A stretch of 48,000 nt of DNA from Symbiodinium natans. Its lineage: Eukaryota > Sar > Dinophyceae > Suessiales > Symbiodiniaceae. Made by a program: the position numbers and the translations under genes. Of the stretch, positions 18,524 to 28,599 are shown piece by piece (position 1 is the stretch's first letter; each line of letters starts with the position of its first letter). The stretch is from contig CAJNDS010002173.1 in NCBI GenBank assembly GCA_905221605.1, positions 312,001 to 360,000 of the forward strand. The letters run 5' to 3'. Below the pieces are notes generated by a model. It made no database searches, had not been told where the DNA came from, and saw nothing but the letters and a program-made list of their open reading frames with translations.

Positions 18524-18662
18524 TCTCTCTGCTTTCGGAGATCGACTGATTGTACTCAGGGAGTTTTTGGCATCTTTCATGTGTCCGAATTGAGATGCGA
18601 GTCTGGCCCACGCAACAAACATGTACTGTAAGAGGAGGGCCTCGCGAGGCGGTGTACCCGTG
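18524..18662 (-). CDS. Candidate internal exon with a LLLQYMFVAW motif
   Basis: On the minus strand an AG acceptor precedes 18662 and a GTGAGG donor follows 18524, framing a 139-base segment. One open frame reads PREALLLQYMFVAWARLA, which resembles the Trp-centred helical repeats (LLxxxFxxWxxL) found in Sfi1-like and other coiled-coil proteins. A second frame is also open, so the phase is not certain. No neighbour exon was tied to it. Confidence 0.28.
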
Positions 18663-18699
18663 CTGACAGTTTCTGATTCATGTCTCGGATCCATCGACT

Positions 18700-19330
18700 T
18701 CAGGAAAGTACAAGAAAATGGGAACTGCGGAGACCAAGCAAATCGAAAATGACAAGAACCGCAACTCCAGCTGGCGGGCGGGCCTCTCTCGAAACCTCTC
18801 GAAAATCCTGGGCACGCATCTCGCTTAAGCGAGATCGTAACAGAATAGAGGCCGAAGTTGCGAGTCACAGCGGACTCCAGCGCAACTTTGCCAACTTTGC
18901 AAATTGATTCGACAGACCCTACGATACATGCAGCTTCCCTGCTGTGCAGAGATCCTAAACTCAAAGGCTCTAAGACTCTAAGGCTGATGATGATGTCTTG
19001 CGTCAGTTCCGGAAATACCGCTAATTCAAGTTGTTTTTTGCATACACACTACCATCTGGAAATCAATCTCTTCTTATGGGTTCGGACGCCATCGCCTAGG
19101 CCCCGTGCGCGTTGCAACTTGCGATCGTCGACCCTCTTGATATTGTCACGGGCCCGTGACGTTCTGGCTTCGGCGCTGTCAGTGTTTCAGGGCCGGGAAA
19201 TACCAAACGGCGTTGGAATCGTGCATTCGCCTAGGTCCCGTACAATTCTTCACGCTCGAAACGCTCCGAATCGCGAAACAGGCAGACATCTTGCTTGCCT
19301 TGGGGGCTTGGGGCGGGGGCGTGGGCAGCC
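18700..19330. other. Stretch without a supported gene
   Basis: Mixed-composition sequence; nothing recognised. Confidence 0.4.
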
Positions 19331-19902
19331 TCCCCCGATTTGCAAACACCAGGTTCGCATGATGGGTATGGAAAGAGTTCACATGCTTTTGGAAGCAAGC
19401 TTGTGCTTAAAAGAAGCGGGGGTGGGGGGGGGTTTGCAAATGCAATGCTCGCCAGATGGGTATGGAAAGACTTCAAAGGTGTTCGAAGCCGGGAAAAGAA
19501 ACGAGGGGCCAGCCCCCCCACCCATTTGCAAACACAATGCTCGTATCATGGGCTGAAAAGAAGCCGGGAGTTTGGAGACGGGGGAAAGGACTCATATGCT
19601 TTCGAAGCAAGCTTGCCAGCTTCACAAAACGGGAGTGTTGGAAAGGGGCGCAGCCCCCCCCCCCCCCAACACCCCTTTGTGAAACACAATGCTCGCATGA
19701 TTTGAAGCCAGCTTGTGCGGCTGAAAAAGCCTGGGGGCTGGGGGAGGGCCTAATGAAAAAACGGGGGGCTGAGAGGGGCGCTGCTCCCCATTTGCAAACA
19801 CAATGCTCTCGTATGATGGGTTTGGTAGGCATTTGTATGTTTTTGGAAGCAAGCTTGCACGGCTTCAAAAGCACGGGTGGGGGGGGGGGGGGGGGGGGGG
19901 GG
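19330..19902. repeat. Minisatellite, five diverged units ending in a G tract
   Basis: Units begin with ATTTGCAAACACAATGCTCG or close variants at about 19338, 19432, 19523, 19676 and 19790, with unit lengths of about 90-155. Most carry GATGGGTATGGAAAGA-like and TTTTGGAAGCAAGCTTG-like blocks and end in a G- or C-rich run. The last unit ends in about 24 consecutive Gs (19879-19902). Confidence 0.9.
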
Positions 19903-19919
19903 TCCAGGCATTTAGTATA

Positions 19920-20395
19920 CGAAGCGGACAAGACATGCGCATGCGATAAACTCAAAACAAAACGAAATCCAGAAGTGGAACAAGCAGAAAAGCGTCAGCG
20001 ACCATCAGAAACTACGTGCAGAAAAGCGGAGAAGCAGACAAGATGAGAAGCAGCGAAGCGGCGTAAGGTGAGACCAGAGGGTGGGAAAGCAAGGCTAAAG
20101 GCAAGAAGCGAAAGCAACAAGCAACATATCGAGCGACAAGTACAAAGAAGCAAAGTGGAGCAGAGAGCAGAAAGGAAAAGACAAAGCAAGAAGCAAAAAG
20201 CAAAGCAAAAGCGAAAAGCGAGAAACGAAAATCGCAGACCGAAAAACATAAAGCAAAAGAGCAACAAGAAGAAACAAGAGACAAACAAACAGCTAAAGCG
20301 AAACAAGGCAAAGCAAGAAACAAGGCAAAGCAACCACAAGAAAAGAAAAAAAAAAACACTTTAAAGAAACAATAAAACGGAAATAACAAAACATG
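19920..20395. repeat. Purine-rich, T-poor tract of AAGCAAAG-like units
   Basis: The + strand is almost free of T for several hundred bases and is built of loose AAGCRAAG/AACAAAG units, tightest at 20095-20360. The minus-strand frames give Phe/Cys/Leu/Ser-rich peptides that are compositional artefacts. AT-rich sequence with TATATA follows to 20460. Confidence 0.85.
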
Positions 20396-20459
20396 TCTAT
20401 ATATACATATGTATACATAGCAAAAAATGTTGAAAGAAATAAGTATACTGAGTAAACAT

Positions 20460-21980
20460 ATGTCTCCTTTCTATTCCAAGAGATTGCTGGTCCCCTGCAC
20501 AGCCCCGGTTCAGGTCTGGAGTTCGGGCTTTCGAGGAGAAGAGCTGACAGAAGCTCCGAAGTTGCAAAAAGCATGTGCAGAAAGTGTGTGACACCCTGAA
20601 CCCCAGACCCCATCCGAGTCCCTGTCTCACAGGTCAGAGAGGGCGCAGCGCCCAGCAAGATCTCTGTTGGTTTCATTCCAATCTCTGCAGCTCTCGGGAG
20701 CACATCGAAATCTTTGGAAGCCTCTCGGAGCTTCCGAAGTTACTGGACTCACTGCACAAACAAACCCGTACCGAAAAGCTCAGGCCACGTAGATGTTCTT
20801 CGGCTGTCAACGAGACTCGATATCCACCGTTCTGAGCCGCCCTGAGAAAAAAAAAACTGCGCTCCTAAACTTCGAAATCTCTGAGAAGCCTCGGGGAAGC
20901 TCAGCTCGTGAGCAAGCGACGGTTCTTTCTCTTGACCTCTCCTCCTGCGACGGAACTTGGGTGCTTGCGGAGGGTTGGGAGCTGTAGATCCTGAACCCTG
21001 AGACAGACTCTAATCAGAAACCTTCAGGGCTACACAGGTGGGAACGAGATCTCAGAAGCATGACCATTGGCAGATGGAAAGCTCCCGACACGCTTGCCCT
21101 CGAATTTTGAGGAGAAAATATTGAATCTTCATGAAATCAATGGCATAGAAATCTCTCTTCAACCCAAGGTGGCAAAGCTCCTGCGAGAACTCGCGAGGCA
21201 GGGCGCCTAAAAACCCGAAACCCTAACACGCTTTGGGATCTGTGGCTTTTCCCCCACATCTTGCAGGACCCTTCCGCGCGCCTTCACCCAGATTCTCCTG
21301 GGGACAAGCTCTCGCAATGCGGGGTGGGCTTCTGCGTAAGGTCAAGCCCCCCCAAAGAAAACTGAAAACCCAAACAAACCCTAAAACGCCCATAAAGACA
21401 TGCAAAAAACAAAGACCCTGAAAACCCTAAAAACCCAAAGGTTCAAGGCATGCCAGGGGCCAAAGAGGAGCTGATACCCAGGCATGTTGGATGTCTCCCT
21501 TTGCTGCTTTTGGTGCTTTCGGGCATCGGTCATGATCATGAGGCAAGAGACGATGCAAATGGACACTGATGCGGGCAACCGTATACATCATCCGAATCAT
21601 CCATGAGGGCCCTTCTGGCATACTGGCTTGGTGTGTTCCCTCCCCCCCCCGTCTTCTTTGCTGCGATTCAGTGCCCTGGTTTTAGGTTGTCGCGCAGTCC
21701 CAAAGGAGGGCCCACGTGCGTACCCCGGAATTGAACTTCCAGAACTCACATTCCGCATCAGAACAAGTCACTTAAAGTCCTTGCTGCCACTTCGGGCCGA
21801 GCTCTTGCTGCTAGAACGAGACGCGGCCTGCCATGAACTCAGCCTAGGATCCATAACCTGTCATTGCCTGCAGATGCCATGTCCTCATGACCCCACATCC
21901 TAACGGCCCTCCTAATGGCCGTTCGGGTTAGATCATGGATTCTCTGGTGCTTTCGGGCTTCAGGTTTTGGACTTTGGATG
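20460..21980. other. Stretch without a supported gene
   Basis: Nothing recognised. A few ACCCTAAAA/CCCTGAAAACCC telomere-like relics lie at about 21215-21440. Confidence 0.45.
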
Positions 21981-22019
21981 CCGCCCTGCGGGCAAGGGCT
22001 TAAAGATTCTTGAGGCAAC

Positions 22020-22276
22020 TTGAGGCCTTGGTCAATGTAAGCCACCGCTCCGACGCTCCCACGAAATTTCCGTTTCCACCGCTGCGCCGCGCACGCAGTC
22101 TGTACAAAAGACCGAGCCAGATTTGATGGGCCGACTTGTCGGAGGATTTTCCGTGTTACAACATCGGCCGGAAGATCAAGACCATTCAAGACCTCCGCCC
22201 TAAAAACCCCACGCCCTCTGTCCACAAAGCGAAAAGCACCAAGTAGGTTGACGGCATCCGAAATGCTCAGCCCTGC
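22020..22276 (-). CDS. Candidate exon with F-box-like motif
   Basis: The minus frame opens after a TGA and a CAG acceptor (exon start about 22276). It reads through a segment containing LNGLDLPADVVTRKIL, then a Trp-Lys-Arg site about 25 residues on. LPxDVVxxIL with a later Trp is reminiscent of an F-box, but the match is loose. The 3' boundary is not clear (about 22020). Weak evidence only. Confidence 0.25.
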
Positions 22277-22458
22277 CTGAAGTCAGGGTTTTTCGGGTCC
22301 GAAAGTCTACAACATGAGTTCTCCTTCGAAGAAGCGGAGCTGAGGCTGTTTGCAGCTCCATAAAACGCAGTAAGCCCCATGGCTGAAGCGGAACAAGCGT
22401 AGAACCCTGACTTTCTAACCTGTTTGCTCCCCGAAGTCCTCTCCCAAGCGCATTCTGC

Positions 22459-22526
22459 TTAGGGTTTAGGGTTTAGGGCTGAGAGTATAAGGTTTAGGGT
22501 TTAGGGCTTGGAGTTTAGGGCTTAAG
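22459..22526. repeat. Interstitial TTTAGGG repeats
   Basis: The cleanest telomere-type cluster in the window: TTAGGGTTTAGGGTTTAGGG, then further units interrupted by a short unrelated insert. Confidence 0.9.
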
Positions 22527-22529
22527 GTT

Positions 22530-23700
22530 GGGGGATTCTCCGCTGCTCCAGCTTCGGGCTGAACAACTCACAGCAGCCCCCCAGGCTTTCCCAGGTTTTG
22601 CGGCTGCGAAATATCTTGTGAGCAGATTGACTTCATGGGTACGCTCTAGATGGGACCCTGCGCTCCTACGCTACCCTATCTAACACCTCTTTGCGGTCAT
22701 GACAATACGTGCCTCTTGTTGTGGCCCCATCTAAGCCCAAAGGACCCCCTGATATGGGTCCTCCCTTGATAGACAGATTGGGGCTGGGGGCTGTCTCTCA
22801 TGATGCCGGTACTGATACCACACCGGAAATGTGAAGATAATGCTTGTGACAGGCAACAAGAAGGAATACCGAAACAGCCCCCCGCACGATGGCAGGACTT
22901 GCCCTCACCTGCTACTCTCAGAGAGCGGATGTGCAAAATACCACTGCATTGAGAATCATAGGCCATAGCTCTCGAATCTGTCTCGAGGCCCGCTTAAGTC
23001 TTCAATGCTTGTATTTTACGCTCGGTCCGTTGCACCGAGCCAAAAAAGCTGCACCGTGCACCCATTCGCCTAGTCACTGGTCTCACTCTGACGCGCGGTC
23101 GTCCCCTGCGTCTTGCCGCGCGCGCAGTTGCCGCCGATGCTTTCTTGCAAGGTGCTTGGCCTTGCGCAGAGCTCAGGGTCTCCAGTAGCTTTACTGGGTT
23201 TTGGGGTGTAGAATAACGTCTGAAAAACAAAAATCTCAGCAACAGACCCCAACAGCGATAGACAAACGGTCAGATGGTGTTAAAACTGCTTCTCAGTATA
23301 CCCAAAGACTTGAGGTACCGCCGTGAGAGCTTTGCACTTGTCAAAAGATCGGCATATCAGAGGTTTCGCCTGCACAGAAAAAATGAACCATGCAAAATCG
23401 CAAGCGGGTGGCAACAAACATCTCCAGGAGGAATTGACCGTGCGAGTTTCAAAATGTGTTTGCCGAGTGTGTCATGCCTGCCTTACGAAATAAGAGTTCC
23501 GATCAGCGGCACGTCGGAAATACCGCGGTTGATATGCCGAGAATGCCACGCCTGCCACACGAAGCAGCGATCCGGTCAGCTTTTCGTGTGGGGGTCCCCT
23601 TCATTTCTTTCGTTTCTGGCTTCGAAAGGCATAAGATACTCGAGTGTTGGATGCTTCGTCGCACACACGCTCTTTCGAGTCTAAGCGTTTCATCGTTCGG
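22530..23700. other. Stretch without a supported gene
   Basis: Nothing recognised on either strand. Confidence 0.4.
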
Positions 23701-23704
23701 AGTT

Positions 23705-24145
23705 CGGGCATGGACGCACTCGTGAACAGCTGCGCTGGCAGCATGGACATAATCATCGTTCGGACATGGATTCGCTGGTGAACGGATAGACTGGTAGCAT
23801 GGATGCTGTCATCGTTGCGGCATGGATGCTCTGGCCAATGGATACACTCCTAGCATGGACAGTATCACTGGGCATGGATGCTCTGGCAAATGGATGCACT
23901 TGCAGGATAGACGTTCTCAATGTCCGGGCACGGATCCTCTCCGGCGAATGGATGCACAGGTGGAACATGGACAGTACCATCGTTTGGGCATGGATGCTTC
24001 GACCAGTGCAGTGGATGCACTGGTAGCATGGACGTGTGAACATGGATGCTTCGGCCAGTGGATGCACTGGTAGCACGGACAGTATGCTCTAGCATGGACA
24101 TTATCATCGTCGGGCATTGGGCGCTCTGGCCAGCGGACGCTTTGG
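23705..24145. repeat. Minisatellite, about eight units of about 54 bp
   Basis: Units start at a GGCATGGATGCTCTGG-like sequence at about 23707, 23761, 23819, 23873, 23926, 23987, 24041 and 24113. Each goes on with ATGGATGCACTGGTAGCATGG and often GACAGTATCATCGTTCGG. Spacings are 53-72 and not multiples of three, so the repeated open frames here are not a repeat protein. Confidence 0.9.
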
Positions 24146-24891
24146 TAACTGAAGCGCAGATACCGAAGAAACAGGAAACAAGAACAACAAAGCGCACAAC
24201 AAACTGGAAGACGCACACAAACCAAATCAAGCAAGAAACCATTGTGTGGTAAACCGCCCGTGCACACAAACATGGAGAAGTGGAGATGGGCCCCCTACTT
24301 GCAGGCGCGTGAGCCTTGATTCGTGACTAGTTCATTTGGCGGCGGTCGAGCCACGCGCATGACCCTAGCGGGCCCCTCGTAGTACTTGTAGTTTGCCAGG
24401 GCTTTTAACCCCTATAGCTTTCAACCTTGAGCCGCAACTGCGGCGCCTTACAAGAACTTGCGCGGACAAAACAGCCGGCCAGCAACATTTCTTCATCTCT
24501 GGATTGCGTAAGCATGTTAGCAAATTTAGGCACAATCTATACATGCTCGAGTCTGCCCTCATGCACCAGCTAGCCATTGCAGAAATCGAAAGCAGGTGCT
24601 TAAGCGGGGGCCAAGTTCAATTGTTGAGATATCGTGGTCCTGTATCGATGGCGGATGTTTAAGCAGGGGCTGCAGTTCGAAGAAGCTCGAACGGGGCGAA
24701 ATGTTCATCGCATGACCGCATTCATGTATGGGCATGAAGCAGACGACAGAAGCGCGTAAATGGTGCTCATGCGTTTTGTTCGTGGCCTCAGTGGTGACAT
24801 GCAGTAAGGAGACCATGTCCACGTCCGACAACTGCTGCACTCCGCATGAGCACCGTGCCCTGTCTTTTGCTGTGCGGTCCCACAATGATGC

Positions 24892-25205
24892 TAGCAGCAG
24901 GGAAGCTGCTGTGCTGCTGCGTGCGCGCGCAAGTTAATTTCTCTCTCAGCGTGCGGAGACAAATCTTCATGCGTGAAGACGGTTGCTTCCTCAAGGCGTT
25001 AAAATGTAAGCGCACGTGGGCGAACAACTGGAAAGTCTCAAAAAACGGTCCCGATTATTCGGGGGCATGTTCCAAAATTCCGGCACTCGACGTTCAGGGT
25101 AGGGGAAATGCTGTGCTGTTGCGCGCGCACAAATTCTTCTCTCTCAATGCGCAACAACATGTGAATGCCAGAAGACTGTTTCCTTCTCGGTCAAATTTCG
25201 ATTTC
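24892..25205. repeat. Diverged direct duplication (two blocks of about 100 bp)
   Basis: About 24899-25003 and 25103-25200 share GGGAARCTGCTGTGCTG, a GCGCGCRCAARTT-like stretch, TTCTCTCTCA, and GTGAA...AGAC..TTTCCTT in the same order. Confidence 0.6.
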
Positions 25206-25535
25206 GCTCTAAAGCACCTTGTTAACGGCAGCACCGCAAGGCAGAGAACGGGAAATGCCCCCCGGCCTTTTTCCGATCTTCACGAGCGACTTCACTGCTG
25301 CACAAGTGGCAGTAGGGGCAGCAAACTCCTTTGAGGCAGCCTTCCTCGCGCATGGCGAAGAACCTCGGGTAAAGGGCACAGGGTTTTTCTCGTGAAGGAG
25401 AAAGCCTCCGCAACTAAGCGCCCTTAAGCTTGAACAGCTGTGTATTGAAGTACCATCCGAGAACCTGCAAGGCTTGCAGCTGCCAGCTGCATGCTGCTCT
25501 TCTACCAGGGGCCCTACCTGCCCTACCTGCCCTAC

Positions 25536-25781
25536 CTCCTCTGCAATGTCCGTGCTGCTGGCAGCTTCCGAGGTTTCAAGAACCTGCCCACACGTGTCGG
25601 CTCGGCCAACTTCTGACAGATCCGCAGGAGGCTCCGATACGCCTCTTCTCCATGCAACGGAAGGCTTATCCGTACCGGAGAGCACCGGATCGTCGAGATC
25701 GAGGAAGTCCAGGAATGTGTTCTTAACCGGGCAGCTGGCGAGGTACCAGACTGCTTCGGGAAAGGATTGCAACGATTGCAT
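25536..25781 (-). CDS. Probable first coding exon with VKNTF motif
   Basis: On the minus strand the ATG at 25781 opens MQSLQSFPEAVWYL, then VKNTFLDF (about 25727-25704) and an acidic stretch. A RRGVSEPP motif follows. The frame reaches GAGGAG followed by GTAGGG, a good donor, at 25536. Short N-terminal VKNTFxxF plus R-R-x-S-x-P motifs are, as I recall them, common at the N-termini of dinoflagellate RNA-binding and regulatory proteins, but I cannot name the gene. A spliced-leader relict lies 44 bases upstream (25825-25837), where a 5' end is expected. The GTAGGGCAG unit repeats three times at the donor, giving alternative donor and acceptor pairs. No domain exon downstream was tied to it. Confidence 0.45.
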
Positions 25782-25824
25782 GGACTGGACCGGAACACCA
25801 ACACAAGGCTGACGAGACTCAAGC

Positions 25825-25837
25825 CTTGAGCCAGATT
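25825..25837 (-). other. Spliced-leader-like relict upstream of the VKNTF exon
   Basis: The minus strand reads AATCTGGCTCAAG; the leader 3' end is ATTTTGGCTCAAG. Eleven of thirteen bases agree, and the last eight are exact. Position just before an ATG supports it. Confidence 0.4.
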
Positions 25838-26312
25838 CTGCGGGGGTGCTGCGGGGTGCTGTTGGGCCTGGCACGCCGCTTCAAAGCAGGAACGATGTTC
25901 ACGAAGAAACTGACATATGTACTCTGGTGGGGAGCAGCGGCTCGTTTCTCCTGTAAAGTCTAGAAGAGGAGAGTCGAAGTCTAAGCCCCAAAGAGCCTAT
26001 AAGACACACCCAAAGCCGGCACCCCACGCAACCGAAGTCACCTGACACCACGGCACCTTGCGGCTGCCGGTGCTCTGCTTGCTGCCATTTCTTGGCTTGC
26101 GGCCCACCCGACCACTCTCGTCGGGCAGGCGCAAGAAGTCCTGACTTCTGGATGCGGAAAGGGGAGGAAGGCCGAGACAAGGCCATACCCCGAAACTTTT
26201 CACACCCTTAAAATGCTATGGTCCCGCTGCGCCACGCTGCGCCACGCTCTCGAACACCCCTTCAAACCCCTGCCTTGCCCAGGCTCGGAACAGGAGGGGC
26301 ACCTGGAGGCAT

Positions 26313-26342
26313 GGCTCTCTCTCTCTCTCTCTCTCTCTCTCT
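26313..26342. repeat. (CT)n microsatellite
   Basis: About 14 CT units; a second CT run of about 12 units lies at 27094-27119. Confidence 0.95.
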
Positions 26343-27618
26343 TAGGAGGGGTTTAGCGGTTTTTGTGAAGCTTTGTGCGGTTGAGGGTTCAAGAAATTAT
26401 TCGGAACAGAATTCTTCGGCGCCTTCCTCCGGATGGAGCTCTGGGTGTACAGCCTCAGTTGAGATCTGACTTCGGGGGGCTTCGGGCGGGAGAACAACGT
26501 CTCCTGTGGCTCCTGGCTGCCCATGGGTATGAGTCTGATCCGTGATGAAAGGCACCCCCCGCCCCCCCCCCGCCCCAAACCCGCTTCTCCTCCCAACTGG
26601 GTGCCCGCGCAGCGTGCTCACAACTACCTGCACTTCGCAGTAACTTGGCTCAAAGCGGGATCGAAGAATTAAGGCTGGTTTTGGCTTGGGCATGTTTGGG
26701 CAATGAGGAGGATTCCAGGGCTGGAATTCCGGGGATGTCTACCTTTGTCGATGACCTGCGGCTGGTGAACAAAGACTAACTACCGAGTCATGGCCATCAC
26801 CAGGACCTTCAGTGATGCTAGCGTGGCAGTGAGCGGCTCCAATGATGTTGCCAGTCTACGAGGGATGCCCCACAGCCTTCTGACAGATCACTCGTCGATC
26901 TGGTCAAGCCTGCCACGACTTCTGGCTCCAAGGCTGTTTCTTCAAATCACCAGGGCCTAGTGTTTAGCGCTTTGGACCCCGGTACATGACAGGAGAGCTC
27001 TTGGGAAAGGGATTTCATCTCTAAAGATCGGCGTTGACAATGCCCTTCCAAAACCTCAACTGAGTTGCTTTCGATGACTTTGTAGATCTTGCCTTCTCTC
27101 TCTCTCTCTCTCTCTCTCTGTGTTCTGGGAAGAAAGCCTGCATTGCCAAAGTTTGCGATAGGGCTTAGGGTCCAGGACTTCGGGCATGTAAGTCAGCGTC
27201 GGCTCGGCCGGTGATCATGGCTGCCTGCACCGGGAGATCGGCGCAAACACAGGTTACAGGTGGTCAGACTTCCGGCTGGAGGCACGTGGCCCCCTTTGGG
27301 AGGGGGTGATCCTTCAGATGTCCTCTTCGGAAAATAAGAGAAGCCACAGCCTCTTCAAAGAAGCAGCGGCTTGAATCTCGATGTCTAACAAGGACAGCTC
27401 GGGTGGATGGCCCATCACACACTTACACACACCTACACACACACACACACACTTACTTGCACGCTTACTTACACACACATATATGTATATATATATATAT
27501 ATATACACACACACATTACGTCATAAGCAGCAAAGGTGGATATGGGTCCTGTCCACCTGAGATCTGCAGGGACTTCAAGAGAGCCACATCTCTTGATATC
27601 ACAGCAAGGTCTGAACGG

Positions 27619-27621
<3 letters not shown>

Positions 27622-27677
<56 letters not shown>
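27622..27677. repeat. (AC)28 microsatellite
   Basis: Perfect dinucleotide run. Shorter AC runs lie at about 28782-28802 and 28852-28875, GT at 32247-32262 and CA at 38938-38957. Confidence 0.97.
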
Positions 27678-27678
<1 letters not shown>

Positions 27679-28599
27679 CCCAGGGAGCTGGCCTTGCTGT
27701 CTTTCGAGCTGGCCTTGCTCGCTTGCCGGCGGCTCCCAATAGACTCGTCCAACTGGCAAGAGTCGGTGCTTTTGGGGGCGCTTTGTCTTTGAGCTTCCTG
27801 GATGCCAGAGGGGCTTTCAGTCTTGGGCATTTGAGGGATGTGCGCTGGGGCTGTTTGGAGTTCATGTGGAATGCAGGCGAGGAGACGCAGCGAGGGTTTG
27901 AGGTCAGATGCGCAGGTTTTTGAACCCAGAGTCCCAGACTAGGTGGGCCTTGGCTGAGGAGGGGTGGGATGGGGCATCGGTCGGTCGTGATGTCTGACAG
28001 CCTCATTGCGACCCGTCAAGCTCTCGGTGCTGGCAGATGCTTTGGAGCCTGAGGATGGAGGAAGGGGGGGTTTCGAGGCGCCTTGGACCTGCACTTCTTC
28101 ATATCCTGGCATGTGAACCTTTTTAACCCTGAGTATATTTATGTCAATCTCATCTAAGTTTAGACTCGAATACAGGAGGAGCGAAAGAGTTGTGCATTCA
28201 TGTGCTCACACCTTCGGACAATGAGCTCACGCGCGCTCAATACGACTCACGGATGGGCTGTTGAAAACTGCGCTGCTTGAAATGCCACATACATGGATGT
28301 ACTGGACATTGCAACCAGAAAAGCCGTAAACAATAGCACCTTTGCCGGATGTCTTGCTGTCAGCCCGAGAAACCCATAACGGGACATGACCACCGTTGGA
28401 AATGTGTGGTCGACGCGAAGCCTTCAACTAAGCTGCCCTCATCCAACTGCACGGTAGCAGATGCCCCTGGAGCAACGCCGGAAGGACTCCGACGCTTTAA
28501 GGGCTCTTTCAGCGGTCTTAATGGGGGCCAACCAAATCCAGCTGCTATGGGCGAACACACTGCGATCGTCATCCTGGCCAGGCACCAGGGTCACTGGGG

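Noticed and set aside
20012-20389. Phe/Cys/Leu-rich minus-strand ORF resembling a membrane protein
   Set aside because: The composition follows from the purine-rich + strand; two overlapping frames give the same kind of peptide.
19330-24145. CRISPR-like spaced repeats
   Set aside because: Units diverge throughout, with no constant repeat and unique spacers, and the host is eukaryotic.
23705-24269. Repeat-protein ORFs on both strands
   Set aside because: Minisatellite unit lengths are not multiples of three, so the peptide repeat breaks.
27469-27759. Open frames with Val-Cys-Val-Cys or Thr-His-Thr-His runs
   Set aside because: Direct translation of the (AC)n microsatellite.
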